Positions 1 to 12,428 of a stretch of 64,000 nt of DNA are shown here, in pieces. Both the position numbers and the translations under genes were made by a program. Under the pieces are notes generated by a model, which searched no databases, was not told the origin of the DNA, and worked only from the letters and a program-made list of their open reading frames with translations. Source of the DNA: Hydnum rufescens UP504 (Eukaryota; Basidiomycota; Agaricomycetes; Cantharellales; Hydnaceae). Where the stretch lies: positions 46,495 to 110,494 of the forward strand of contig MU129104.1 of NCBI GenBank assembly GCA_014904985.1. The letters are read 5' to 3'. How positions within the stretch are numbered: the stretch's first letter is position 1; each line of letters begins with the position of its first letter.

Positions 1-1622
1 CTTTCTTCCTCAGCGCCATCCGTGGGCCTTGTGCAGGACCGAGACCAGCAGACCTGACGTCAGGGAAAGCCACCAAGTGTTTCCTGGGTACGGTGATTAT
101 TGCGTGGTGAGAATTAGAACAAAGACAGGGCCGTTGATGACCTGTGTATTCTGTCCATTGACCATTAAATAATGCGGTTGTACCTTGCAGTCTTGAGTGT
201 AAGCGGCTCCGATCGCTTAACATCACGGCACCTCCAGACCGTCCTCTAGATGACATGTTGCATACATATACGCTCTTATGCTTTATTGAGGCCAACAGTG
301 GCCAGGATTATCATAATGGTTGCTGTGGCGTAAAGATTCACATCGATCTGCCTGCTTCAGTGGGTGCGCCTCGCAATCTCCACACGCCCATTTGGGATTC
401 GATATTTGTCCAGACGACTGAGACTGTATTCCTGAATCGATCATTCAAACAGCCCCATCTACCGATCTGAGGCTATTCTAATTAACCTTGGAATACGGAA
501 GTATGGATGATCTGAAATCGCCAGACTTTGGGGACGTGATTAAGCCTGGAATATTATTTATCGATTCAGGACTCAGCGTCAGAATTAACTGATTCTAGTG
601 GTGAATCCTGGTCGAACCTAGCCTCGCTTGTACGTGAAATCCTCCAGGCCCAATTGTAGGACCTACATTCATTCCGGGAGAGATTCCAGGGGTTTCGAGC
701 CAGGGTGCTGCATCTAGTTTCGAAACCTAACTGCACTCCCAAAAATCTGAGGATGGAACCCGGCCTTCTTTCTTGAGAACCTGCCTAGGATTTCCCGACG
801 TTGTCAGGCAATTTTAAATGCTAAAATTTCTGCGTATCGGTGAGTAGTGGACACTCCAGAATGATTTTCGTTGCATTCTACCGCATTGTGGCTACATTTT
901 AAGGTCAAGTACACGCGCGGCGCTCATCTAGGTGTATTTCAGACCCTTTCCCACATTTCCAGAATAGAAGTCCACGAGGTCCCTGTCAGACTCCCACTCT
1001 AAGTGGGGAGGCCAAGGTCGTGTGTGAGGCGAAAAGGAAAGCGCGAAGCACGAAGCACACAGTAATTTCATATACGTACGATCTTGTAAGCCGAAGCCCC
1101 TATATGTACAGTATGTCTTCCCCGCAATCCCAATGGACAATTCTGAAGAAATGACGTCTCTAACATAAATGGACAATGCGATGAAAAAGCCGTGAAGAAT
1201 CGAGCAGCCCGCCGATGGCTCATCCTGCGTGTGTTGAACACCAATTTTTCAAAGAGAAACAAACGAGCGAGTATCCGAGGCTGAGGGTCTAGTTTTGAGT
1301 TATCCGTGTATCTGACGCTTTCGATTGCGAGGGCGCCGAGATGCCAAGGCCAGATGGTGGAGTGTCAAAGAATGCTTCAGACCGGGGCCGACAACGACGC
1401 CTTGACCCAGGCTCTTCTACTTGGAAGAGAGTATACCGTTAATTGGGTGAACGCCATGAAGCCAGAGAAAGATGGATAATCTTACTTTGCTCCCTTTGAC
1501 CGACTGCAACTTTTGCCGACGAGACAGAGGGGACATGATCACCATGGGCATCGAGATGCCAGCGACGCGTTTTCGGATCGTGAATCGAGCTTGTAGGCTG
1601 GAAACAATACCATCAGAAATAG
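1..1622. other. gene-poor stretch, nothing recognised
   Basis: I see only short open frames with no family resemblance and no convincing chain of splice-linked exons. It lies downstream (3') of the minus-strand DUF6534-like gene that ends at about 1623. Confidence 0.5.
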
Positions 1623-3357
1623 TTATGTGATGCTTCCTTTTTTAAGGAAACGAAAAAGAAAAAGAACGCACTTGGCAATCATGGTGGATATGCAGAAAGA
1701 ACCCGCAGGCTGAATGGTTCATTAATAATGGTCATGTGAGGAAAGCACACCCATTGGGGGACTTACTATCCCTAGCGTCAGGACAGTGATATGAAAACCA
1801 TAGAAGGCGAACTGATGAACGAATCTTGTCAGCTTCGAGCAGCCCGGAGAATACGCGAGGATGAGTGTTCACCGTAAATAAGATCGTGATGGCTAAAAAA
1901 CTAATACGGAAAAAGGGGGTCAATTTGAGAGTCCTCGAAACACAAAGTTGAGGGATACCTGGTGAGGGCACCAGATTCTATGGCGAATATTATCAAGTGC
2001 CTTATGGCCGTATCAGTCCTAAAATCCCAGGGAAAGAGTGTCGTAGTCTGGGAGATAGAAATGAGACACGTGCAGGCCGGCGTGGAACTGACCGTTCGAA
2101 TCCTGTCCTCCGCCTCCATAAGAGCGTGCACATCAACCCGGCGATAAATATGTCCGCTACGGCCTGCTCATGCCATATCGGGGCACGGTCAGCGATTGCG
2201 AATCCATCAGCTCAATAAATCACGCTACGTACGTGGATGGCAAGCCATGTAACGACATACCACCTCTCCTTGACGACAATAGCATCGAGAGAGAGGATAA
2301 TTTCTCTGAATATCCGACATTTCAGGACATCGAAAGGAGCTGGTGAGGATCAGACTGACGCTTTCACGCCAACAACTACGTACGAGGGAAAGCATTAACA
2401 TACAATCAAACAATGAAGCAGAAACATGCAGGACTTACTAAAGCCCGCGACTGAGCCATAAATCGACAACCGTTAAGATTGGACAGCGGGAAAACCAGGA
2501 AAAAAAACGGACCGCATTGACAGCACACGACAACTTGCTGCAGTTGGTACGAGATCGTCAGTTTAGTTCACGAGAGAATCCGTTTGAGCCAAGGGATACC
2601 ACGCACAACTGCAATAGAGAGCCATGCGATATTGCCCACTGTAGGAAGGGATCAGCGTAAAACCTGAAGGTTTAGTATCAACGAAACCAACGTATGTATA
2701 TTCGATACGCAAAAAACGTCTGCACAGCGCCCGAAGCACATACCTGACATGGTCAGTGTGTCAGATTGCAGGTTTATCCATCCATCTGCTACAAGGGCCA
2801 CCCTTACAGTGCAGAAAACAAACGTTGCGGCCTCCCTGCTCCAAAATGTCAACAATACTAACGGGCTTAACAGGCCCACGAACCATGTAGCCTCGGTGAG
2901 CGCGAAATTCCGGGGCACTTGCCACCTCTGTACAAAATAGACCTGCAGTGATTCGGAGACGCAACATCTGATAACATAAAGAATGAGCTAAAATCGCGGA
3001 GGTACTGTCAATGACTAGTTCAGACAATTGGAAACATTCAACAAGCCTGATGAGGAGGGTCAGACGGCGTTTCTGAAATATCCATTGCGTATGCCTCACC
3101 ATAAAATCACAAGCTAGAGCAGACGGGTTAATAAGGGTGGCTAGATACATCAGGGCCATCGCACTTACTGTAGTTTTTAGGATCATGTTATCCTTGGGGA
3201 ACGTTGCGAAATAACGGGCCAACTGGATAGTGATTATTCCAAGGAGCCTGCTCATTGAGGTGGGTACTGGTCAAATCGAAAATCGCCTACCGACTCACAC
3301 TGCAGAGAAAGTGGCACCAAGCACCAAGCCGCCCGCGGTGCCATTCCAAGATAACAT
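1623..3357 (-). CDS. DUF6534-like multi-pass membrane protein, diverged copy D0
   Basis: Predicted fungal membrane protein of the DUF6534 type (known as multi-pass; function unknown). The start ATG at 3357 gives MLSWNGTAGGLVLGATFSAV, a first membrane segment; a short intron leads to RLLGIITIQLARYFATFPKD and ILKTT, then a tiny exon LVILW. Later exons recognisable by family pattern are GLMCTLLWRRRTGFER (about 2110-2150), RTDTAIRHLIIFAIESGALT (about 1970-2030), FLAITILFT, FAFYGFHITVLTLGI and STMIAKC, with a stop near 1623. These match, exon for exon, the copies at 35-61 kb (RRRRTGFQK, TDSIINRMALYTISTGLVTS, FARDGFHFSVLTIGV, ITMLAKYV), but the sequence is far diverged. The middle exons (about 2200-3000) were not resolved, so intactness is unknown. 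Confidence 0.6.
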
Positions 3358-5751
3358 GCTCGCGCAGGCGAGGAAATATCGGAGGGCGGAACGGAGGGAA
3401 AAGTGAAAGCCTGTACACGCGATGGGTTGTCACGAAATTAATATATGTATATCAATCTATATATCCCACAACAACCGAGTTGAATCAATGCTTACTTACT
3501 ATAAAATTAAGCTTCTTCCTAGAAATCCGATAGGGGGGCATCTCATTGTCGAGCCTGTGTTCGAAATGGAATCACTCGCTTGGAGAAAGTGTAACCACCA
3601 ACACCAAACGATTCGTTCCGAAGTTCAATCAGGACCGGACCAAAGGCCGTCCGGAGTGGATGGAGCCGCACTCCATCAACGGGGTGTATCCCTGGGATGC
3701 TCTACGTTGAGGTCTGGGCCGGGCACGAAATTTTCGATTGAGATGTGGCGTCACTGTGTCACGTGCTAAACTCACTAAATATCGGCCACATATTAACCGG
3801 GACAGAAATAATCTTTCTGCTGCTATTTTGGTTCCCCATACTCACCCGCACATGATCCTCACAAACCAACCTGCACAGACAACTTAATTGCATTACCCCA
3901 ACGCACACTGAATATCTGGTTACCCACCACACAGAACTTAACGAACTTCTACAAATGTTTATTCAATTGGTCATCCTGGGTTTGTCATAAGTTTTTTGTT
4001 ACTGGGAGAATGAAAGAACCGGGAGGAGAACCCTTAAGAGGTGGGTGGATCTGTTTCTCTCTGTCGCATGAGCATCGATTTGATCAAAATACTTGGCTAG
4101 ATGCGGCCAGCCTGAGGAAAATAGAGGGTGGAATGAAAGTATTCAGGTGAGTGCTGGCGCGCAAGTGGGGGAGAGGACGGCGGAACATGTATCAAGGAGA
4201 TATATCTAGTGATAAGTTGTTTTATGTCAGACGGCACAAACCTGACTATGGGTCACAAAGACCTCGCAATGCCGAGGTAGCGGTCCTGTGGGCCACCCAT
4301 GCCCAGTTTTCAGCCAAAATCGGCCTCACAGTGCATGGTCGGAGATCTTGGGCTTATAGGTTCCGCAAGGGTCGTTGACTACCAGGTTTAAGAAGGATTA
4401 GGCAACCCATCTCATCAGACCTCACTCTAGGAAGTCGTGGCGCGATTGAAGCCTAGATAGTTGCCAAAGCTGGGGTGCCCTTAGACCTTAGGCTTCATAA
4501 ATCTCAAGAAATTGACAGGCTATCTATTGCCTATTGACTGGAAACATACGCCCCCTGAGTGAAAACGGTAATATTTTCGCACGGTTCTCCCTGATCCTGA
4601 TCGTTCGTTCGTTATACACCGTTGAGGTCGATCAAAAAGCACACGGGCAGGCACCAAATCCAATAATCAAGCCTAAGGAGTGGGTCCGTTCAGCTAGCTA
4701 CAGATTGTCCCCCAGGACATTGAGGTCCGAGAAGTACCAGAGGGATCGAGGGATGCAGCACAGAATCAACCTCGAACCGGGCCTTACGAAGCTCTCTAAC
4801 GCGACCGATGTGAACGTATTCTAAACTAGCGAAAAACCCTGAGTCAAAGGCAAAGAAATTTCCTCGACGGCTCAGAGTTGAGCCCCACGGCCGTGTCTTT
4901 CTTTAGACATTCGTATGAGTTGCTTGTCTGTGAACGGGAGTTGAGGCATACAGCCAACGCCACAGAGTAGGTGTAGAACCAGAGAATGACAGACGTGAGC
5001 GACGCGGATCTGGAGGACCGCGCACATACGAGTGCACATCATAACATGGGTACTACAGTACTACTAGTACGAGCAATCGACGGCATTTGCCGCCGCGTCC
5101 TTCGTTGCCAAATGTCGCCAGGTTCGAGAATTGGCCCGATTCTAGTCGCAATCACTACAGGTGACATTAAGCCCAAGCTTGGCCTCTAGAATTGACCTGT
5201 AACCACTTACCTAGGAATCTTGTCGGGGATTTACATATGGCAGCAGCCTCTAAAACAAGAGCTTGCCCGGTAAGCATTCACTCGAATATTGCACCGTGTA
5301 GTCCAGTCTACCATGTCCAATTCGGAACCAGGAGGGAGGACTTGAGGAGTAGAGTTGAAAAGGATACCCCGCCAGGTGGAGGTGTGCTATCACCAAGTGC
5401 GGAGGAGACTTCGAAAGGCGAGCGGTCTGAAGTCTTGCCCAATCCCGCTAAAGTTACCTCCGTGTCAGCGAAGTAGTTCTGAACTTTTTCCTATTTCACT
5501 TAAGCTTGTCGACGTTTAAAATCTGGATTTGGCGCCTTGAGTTGGGGAACTGCCGATACAATAGCCCTCGGATGCAAATCATCACATCTTGCTGTTTTAT
5601 CTTGTCCAAATCTCATCTAGTGTACAACCACTAGGTTTTCTATATAAGTTGTCGCCTCTGCGGACCGAATTTCTTCAATGTTGGTGAATTTCCAGACGCG
5701 TGTTTGGGTCATATCTGAACCTGACGTCCCCCATGCGTAACTACCGCTCAG
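3358..5751. other. intergenic or unresolved sequence
   Basis: No family-recognisable coding sequence. A plus-strand open stretch at about 5192-5476 is hydrophilic (Glu, Ser, Pro, Lys) and could be an upstream exon of the Ser/Pro-rich gene whose last exon starts at 5752, but I could not join it with confidence. An ATG at 5678 lies just upstream of that exon and is another candidate start. Confidence 0.35.
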
Positions 5752-7552
5752 GTCGACTCTTAAGGAACGCATTGCTGCTTTGCAGGCCAATAGTGGGATG
5801 CAGCAACCTACTACTCTTTTGAAACCACCTTCGCTCCCCTCGCCGACGTCTCCAAAATTGTCTACGGACCCAAATAAACCACATGCCGGCCGCCTCAGTG
5901 ACAAGATTGCTCGCTTCGACAGGCTTGGCGGCGTCCCTGCTCCTAAAGGAGGCCTCGGTCTCGGCGCACCACCGCCCCCTGTTTCTATTGGACGTAATAT
6001 GAGCCAAAATCTTGAGCTTTGGGGATCAAAAGTTGAACACCAGCCCAATAGACAGAGCGTCAGTAGAAGTGGGTCCTTGAAGATGCCACGAACCTCCCTT
6101 GATGGGAAAGTGGAGCCTACGTCGCCCTCCTCTCTTGGGCAGTTTGATACGCTTCCCACTAGTACACGTCCACGTACTCCATCAAACTTCTCATTACATA
6201 GCAACTCAGATCGAGGGACATTTTTAAGCCCCAACATTACGGGCGAGTCTTCCCCTTCTTATGGACGTCATGGATCCACAAGGAGCGTCTCGCCGGTGCC
6301 GTCTGTGGGGTCGGCTTCAGGGGCCCAGGGGGACTCGTTGACAGTGGCGGCAGTGTCCAATCTTCCTGTCTCACCTTCTCTCCGCCCCCAGGATGCTGCT
6401 AGCTCAATTGCCACAGATATGGACCTCTCTAGTAATCGCACGGGTTTGACTGTTCAGACGCCAGTCGTATCCACCACAGTTTCTGTATTGTCCTCCCCAA
6501 CCTCTGATGTTTCTAACGGATTGCCAGATGTTTCTAGAGGGAGAGCTGGGACGGTCACCGTCGGTGATGCGTTGACGTCGGGTCCAGCAATGTCACCTCC
6601 CGTAGAATCACTCGTAAGCAGGGAAAAATCTCGGTCGATGTCTCCGCACCCTCGTCCATCGACCCCGTCATACGTCGCGCAGGTGCTTATGCGTGATTCA
6701 CCGAATGAGGATCGCCCGCGACCCTCAACACCATCGTATGTGGCACAGGCTGCTTCATATTTCCCACCTGCCCGCTCGTCACGCCGCCAAAGTAGCATCT
6801 ATTTGCCTCCGAGCTATGGGAGCTCGCCACCCCTGTCTTCGCCTCCTCGTGATTCAGATCCCCCAGTGACAGAATCAGGAGAGCTTGCAGCTCCGGCACT
6901 CTCGGCAGAAGCTGGCGATACTATCTCACCTCTGCCATCCACTCCCCCCCGATCGTCAGTGATTCCACTAAATCGATTGATTGCATCCGGCCCGAGGGCA
7001 GATGATGTCCCATCGACGCGGGCCTCCATGGACACAGCCTACTTCAGCGTCGAAAATGACCACGATTTCGTGTTTCTTGCGCCTAACGAGACCATGACGG
7101 ACGTCTGGGTGGACGGTCAAAGGGTCGTGTTGCAAGACAATCTCGGCTCTGAGACGAAAGTGCGCACCTTGCCGCATGGATTCCTCGATGCATCCCCTTC
7201 GCCTGTTCCGGCCCATTCGGCCGATAAAACCGCCTCGGTCACGGAGTCGACGCCTCCATCGGATACAGGCTCGACCGCCGTTGTGCCAACATCCTCCAAG
7301 GGATCAACTCCAGTGCCGCGGACTCAAAGTCCGTTGGCTCGCACCTCATCCATCCTTTCCTCCGCTCGTGCACGTGTTCTATCCTCTGCTTCAACGGCAA
7401 CTAATTCTACGGGTAGAAAACCAAGACCCAAATCGATGTTGATACCAGGGAAATGGATCAGTTCAGATGATGAAGACGAGGAGGAAGAGGAGGGTGAAAG
7501 TGAGGGAGGGAAAGGATGGGCGCGGATCGTCGTCGCCAGCCGCGCACGCTAG
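5752..7552 (+). CDS. Ser/Pro/Thr-rich low-complexity protein, terminal exon
   Basis: A 1.8-kb open exon preceded by a good acceptor (CGCTCAG, ending 5751). It opens with STLKERIAALQ, a short amphipathic helix motif, followed by a polar linker, then a block with KIARFDRLGGVPAPKGGLGL that looks like a conserved short linear element. The rest, about 500 residues, is disordered Ser/Pro/Thr/Arg-rich sequence with two copies of RPSTPSYVAQ (about 6655-6745), which suggests a short internal duplication. It ends in a basic patch followed by a run of Asp/Glu (about 7465-7510). No enzyme domain is visible. The composition fits a cytoskeletal or signalling scaffold, but that is inference. The N-terminus lies upstream in unresolved exons, so this is a partial model. 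I do not recognise the gene. Confidence 0.65.
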
Positions 7553-8262
7553 TGATCTCCTCGGACGTGCTCAGTAGCTGGCTCCGCGGGGTGGTATTCG
7601 GCGGTCTCCACGACCGGATCATCTTTTTCTTGGTTTTTACAAATTTCTTTCCGGCCTCGGGTTTTCCACGTATCAACCGTGCTTGTTCCTAATGCGGGCT
7701 CCAGCTACCTTATGATGTCTGCTATTGGTGTGCCTGAATGCTGGCCTCTATATAACTGGTGGTCATCTATGGTCCCTCCTCTTCGTTCTTTACTTCGCCA
7801 CGTCACCAAGACTGAAATGGAATTCACTGAGCCGACCGTAAATGGCAAATAACATTCCAATACATGAGGATCAGCCCGCGGTCCTCTGAGCAATTAAGTG
7901 ATACTGAGATTGGTAGTATAGAAAAAGTACAAAGGCAGTTGGGCAAATTTGGAGTACACGTGCAAATTACATAATGCTTGTTTTGAACTTATCTCCCGTC
8001 GTTGGATTTTACTGACCTCTAATCTCCGTTTGTCCTCGCTCTTTTCTTTCTGTGCTTAGACGGCCATGTCTAATCTGAGTACCCCACTCCCGAGGATGTT
8101 GGGATGGGCAAATACGAATCCCAACCAGCCATGCTTCGTCGTAATTCGAATATCTTGGATATATAACCCTGCTCTCTGACGCTGGGAGCTCTTCACTCTT
8201 CTTCCCTACTGCTATCATACCTTGATCTGCCTGCACCCAAATCATCCAAGTATTCAGAGACC
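7553..8262 (+). promoter_or_regulatory. intergenic region and promoter of the 8263 gene
   Basis: No coding sequence recognised. The sequence GGATATATAACC near 8157-8168, about 100 bases upstream of the ATG at 8263, is a plausible TATA element. It is followed by a CT-rich leader (CTCTTCACTCTTCTTCCC), typical of well-expressed fungal promoters. Confidence 0.4.
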
Positions 8263-9294
8263 ATGACCTTCAACGTGCACTTCATGGCCGTCAACATGCC
8301 TACTTCCTACTTTAACTGGAAGAACATCGATGTGAGTCGATGCCTGCCTGTCTATCTTCATCACTTCGTGGACATTGTCTGACTACAGTGATTCCACTTG
8401 CAGGCTAGCGGAGAGTTTATCACCAAGAGGAAGCGCACCTATGCGACTGACTATCCCAGTCCTGCTACTTCCTCCGCTCATGACGTCGATGTCCAAGACT
8501 CCAATCCAAACCTCGATAACACTGAATGCCACGTCTCCAAGAGGCAACGTATCGTTTTGGACCTATCAATCCAACCCCCCCGACGTACTTGGATGGAGAC
8601 TGTGATGCGCCCTCACACCTTCACTCCTCGTCCCCGCCGCGGCCACTTCATCCACACCAAACGATCCGTTGGATCTCCCGATCGCTACCGCTGGGCCTCC
8701 TCACCCTCGGTCGTTCCTAAAGTCGAGAAAGTAGACGAGATCATTACTATCGTACAATGTCCTCTAGCCCAAGATGTGAATGATCGCATCCCGTCCTCTC
8801 TTGAGCCTCTATTCGCCATTGCTCGCTCTTCCATCTCTCGTCATCGAGCCCCTGAGGTCCCCGCTCACGCTGACTCTAAATCACAACCCGATTGCCAATA
8901 CGACTATGCATACACACAAGAGTCGGAGGAAACCCGGGCCAAGATGGAATATTACCAACAGGCGATCATGAGCCATGAGCGCCTGGCGAAGATCCAGGCC
9001 TGGTCGGAGCACACCTGGCTTGAGGGCAATGTGGCCCCCGAGTTCGATTCGCCCGACGCCCTGCGTATTGGCGAACTCTCTACGCTCGACTTCCACGACG
9101 GGCTCTTTGCTGTAGAGGATAGCTGGGATGAGTTGGAGTATCCCAGTGAGCCTGAAAAGCAAGAGGAGACTGATCCTGAGCCCGAGCCAGAGTGGGTGTG
9201 GAGGATGACCACCAACGAGTTTGTTCCTCTGAATCGTGGTGTCGCGTGTGCCAAGTGCTGTAAATGCGGGCAACCATGTCCTTGTTACTGTTGA
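8263..9294 (+). CDS. basic protein with Cys-rich C-terminal tail (unknown function)
   Basis: Two-exon gene: exon 8263-8331 (MTFNVHFMAVNMPTSYFNWK...), a 72-nt intron (GTGAGT..TTGCAG), exon 8404-9294; 319 residues. The first third holds two basic clusters resembling nuclear localisation signals (KRKR near residue 28 and KRQR near residue 65). The middle is polar, and the last 70 residues are strongly acidic before a tail CAKCCKCGQPCPCYC with seven cysteines in 15 residues. That tail could bind metal or be lipid-modified; this is inference. An earlier acceptor (CTACAG at 8388) would bring an in-frame TGA straight into the message, so the acceptor at 8403 must be used. A TATA-like site and CT-rich leader precede the ATG. 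No known family recognised. Confidence 0.7.
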
Positions 9295-9529
9295 GCGCGC
9301 CGACGGACAGTTTATGTTTCGTTCGTTCATTTATTCGTTTCCTTATTTTCTATTTGCTTCGGTTATCCTCTTCGGATTTGCTGTTTGGACTTTGCATCGG
9401 AATCCTGCACCTTGGGCATTCGATGCCGAGTCATTTTGTGTTTCGTGGCTGTGTACAACCCATCGCTATCGTGTTGCTCTCAAAATATCGTCTTTGTGTG
9501 GCTCTGTTGTGATCGCTCCGCGAAGTACT

Positions 9530-10851
9530 ATGCACCGTGAGGAAATCACTAACTTGACGGCTGGGCCGTCCACTCTCCCTCTGGCAGTACTGGAACAGGC
9601 CGCAAAGGGATTGCTAAACTATGAGAACACGGGCATGGGCATAACAGAGCTTTCGCATCGCTCTGCAGAATTTGTCAAGCTGGACAACGACTTGCAAGAG
9701 ATCCTGGGCAGGCACCTCCATATTCCAGACACCCACTCCATCCTCTTCGTGCAGGGCGGCGGATCGCTCCAGTTTAGCGCCGTAGTGCTGAATCTGCTTG
9801 CGCGTCATCGTCGATTTTTTCCTAATCTGAGCGAGGAGGAGCGTGTTATGGACTATGTTGTAACGGGGAGCTGGAGCGCCAAAGGTGCTGAAGAAGCAGA
9901 ACGACTCGGTGGAGGAGCACCCGTGAACATCGTCCAGAATGGTCGGACACTCTCACGAGATGGAAAATCGTTCGAGCAGATCGCGGACCCCAAAGAGTGG
10001 AAATTCTCGCCAAATCCAGCGTTTGTGTATTATTGCGAGAATGAGACTGTAGACGGCATCCAGTTTGACGGAGTCGTGTCTTCATCTGTCTCTGGTGCTG
10101 CACCCCTGTCGTTCCCCTTTGACTTGCTTCCCCGAGATCCAGCAGACCCAACACGCTCCGTGCCCCTCGTAGGAGACCACTCATCCTCCTTCTTTCGCGG
10201 CCGATCCCGCGCATCCAGGACCACGCGCTCATCTTCGCCGGTGCCCAGAAGAATATTGGCCCCGCGGGACTCACAATCCTCATCGTGCGCCACGACCTCC
10301 TGCATCCGCTCCCCCCCAAGACCCCCTCGAACATTCCCATCTCGATGGACTATGGCGTGGTGGCCAAGGCCAATTCGCTGTACAACACGCCGCCGACGTT
10401 CGCGATGTACGTCGCGCTCCTCGTGTTGCGCCATTTCGAGGGCCAGGGCGGGATCCAGGTGCTCGCGACTGTGAATGGCCGCAAGGCACACAAAGTCTAT
10501 GCAGTGCTGGAATACGGCGAACAGCGGGGTGTCGTGAGGATGAGGGTCAAGGACGGACATCGAAGCCACATGAACATTACGTTCGAAGTACTTGGGGAAG
10601 GGGAAGAGGCGCGGTTTATCAGCGAGGGCACTGCTAAGGGCTTCCGTGGGATCAAAGGGCATCGGTGCGTGGATTTCGGACCATCTTTTGAATCTCCTTT
10701 AATTTTCGTGTGGATCGTGGTCTTCGCGTGTAGATCGGTGGGGGGTGTCCGGTTGTCCCTGTATAATGCCGTCACAGAAGATCAGGTCGATGGACTCGTC
10801 GCGTTCATTCTCGAATTTATCGACTCCTCGCCAAGTGCCAGAAAAACATGA
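9530..10851 (+). CDS. SER1: phosphoserine aminotransferase
   Basis: PLP-dependent enzyme converting 3-phosphohydroxypyruvate and glutamate to phosphoserine and 2-oxoglutarate, the second step of serine synthesis. The start ATG at 9530 gives MHREEITNLTAGPSTLP, the family N-terminus. Other marks are GMGITELSHRS, FVQGGGSLQFSA (cofactor phosphate binding) and AGAQKNIGPAG, whose Lys should carry PLP. A 69-nt intron (10665-10733, GTGCGT..TAG) splits the Arg codon of GHRSVGG, near the C-terminus. The model gives 417 residues, the usual length. One base is missing: the frame of DHSSSFF must shift by one at the TTT at 10193-10195 to continue as SRPIPRIQDHALIFAGAQKN. Exon length confirms a single missing base. 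The rest is fully conserved, so I read this as an assembly error rather than a pseudogene. Confidence 0.93.
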
Positions 10852-11253
10852 TCTATGATTCCCAGAGAAGGCCTTTCATTAGAGAAAACTAAGAAGTTCG
10901 TGTTCTTGTTCACTCTAGTTCTAATCATGCGGTGTTGAATTGGCGTGGCCCGTAGTGTCGTTCGTGCACACCATTTAAATTATGTTGAGTGGCAAGAAAT
11001 AATTCAACAACCCCTTCTCTTCCTCCTCATGCTTCTTCCATGTCCCATGTTCCTATGTTTCATTAGACGTCCGGCCACTACTGTGGTCCAAGCATTGTCA
11101 GATATTTTATTCTGAAAAGCCAAAGACAAATCAATCAGTCAGGCTACGCTCTGATTCATGCCGTCTGTAAATTACAGATTGAGATGGTCTTCAACCTGCA
11201 TTGGGGGGAGCATGGAAGAGTAATCAATCCCTGGTCAGTGGACATGACGTTAT
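10852..11253. other. convergent intergenic region
   Basis: Separates the 3' ends of phosphoserine aminotransferase (plus) and ribokinase (minus). No coding sequence seen; presumably 3' UTRs and polyadenylation sites. Confidence 0.6.
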
Positions 11254-12428
11254 TTATAGATCCTCCCTCCTGGGCATAGCATCCCACGTGCCCTTCCTTG
11301 CCACAGTCCATGCAGCCGCAAGGGCTGCAAAGTGCACACCCTTGTCCAGTGCTTCGATCCCCGCTTCCGGATCCCTCGTTCTGTTTCCGTGTTCATGAGA
11401 AGCACTGGCGTCTATCTCGGCCCATGACTGGACGAGAGACACTGCGAGCGCGCCAATGAAGGTATCCCCTGCTGCCGTCGTGTCTACCACTTCTCCCTGT
11501 GGCGTGGGGATTGGTGCGGCCGGGATGTGGGCTTTCCGTATCGTCGGATATACTTCGCGTCCTGCAGGCTTAATGGAAGTGAAGGAAGGATGTGAACAGA
11601 GGTAGATGGCCCCAGACGCGCCGAGCGTGATGATCACATTTGGGCAGCCGAGAGAGATGAAGAATTCTGCAGGCGGTGAATGCTCTGGATATTACAGCTT
11701 CGGTAGATTCATGAGATGGGTTAGAAATATCTACTCCAGAGAGGATGGTGGCTTCAGTCTCATTGAGCACCAAGATGTAGATATAGGGGTATATCCATGC
11801 AGGAAGGGGTGTAGGCGGTGCTGGGGCGGGATTCAGGAGGATAGGAATTGGCGAGTGATTATTCTGTCCGTATCGGGAGATGATGTCCAGGATAGTTGGA
11901 AGAGGCGACTCAAGTTGCATTATTATTAGAGATGGTGGAAGTAAAAGAGGGTTGATAAGAATTGGGGGGAGAAGGCAGGCGTTCGCTCCTGGTGTGATCA
12001 AGATACGGTTCTCGCCCGTGGTTGAATCCACCTGTTTTCCCAAGTTATTTGAAGGCCGTCAACAATATTCTGTATGGGCCTCGGGAAGGGATAAAACAAA
12101 CGAGAATGACGGCCACCCCGGTGGACACGGTCTGTTCTGTGGTTATTCCAGTTATGTCGACACCCTCCTTCTCAATGGCTGCTCTGATTCCTCTTCCGTA
12201 GTCGTCATTTCCCACCGTGCCCACCATGTGGACCGCTATGGCATCGTTGACGACATCGCCTGCCTTACTAGCTAGTCTTGCTGCAGCGACGGCCTGGTTG
12301 GCCCCTTTTCCGCCATAGCCTGTAGTGAACGAGTGTGCTGTGATCGTCTCACCTGCTTCCGGTATGCGAGGAGTGTAGGTGACAAGATCGACGTTAAGTG
12401 AGCCAACTACCACAATGGGGCTCATCAT
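11254..12428 (-). CDS. RBK1: ribokinase
   Basis: PfkB-family sugar kinase phosphorylating ribose to ribose 5-phosphate. Exon 1 (12102-12428) starts MMSPIVVVGSLNVDLVTYTP and carries GGKGANQAVAAARL, the sugar-binding region. A 70-nt intron (GTTTGT..ACAG) leads to VDSTTGENRILITPGAN. Later motifs are IIMQLE, ILLNPAPAPP, LVLNETEA, NVIITLGASGA and DTTAAGDTFIGAL; the last holds the GAGD-like anion hole, with the catalytic Asp. The end, GTWDAMPRREDL, is the usual family C-terminus. The model gives 367 residues. One extra base is needed around 11671: the frame of ISRAFTA must shift to AEFFISLGCPNV. No intron with legal phase explains this, so an assembly insertion or a real frameshift is likely. Confidence 0.9.

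Noticed and set aside
4986..5189. 67-codon plus-strand frame with an acidic start
   Set aside because: Isolated, no splice-linked neighbours, no recognisable motif.
11643..11720. Extra intron to explain the ribokinase frame change
   Set aside because: Every GT..AG combination tested (for example GTAGAT to CCAG or to CTGCAG) gives the wrong phase, while one extra base restores the family sequence directly.
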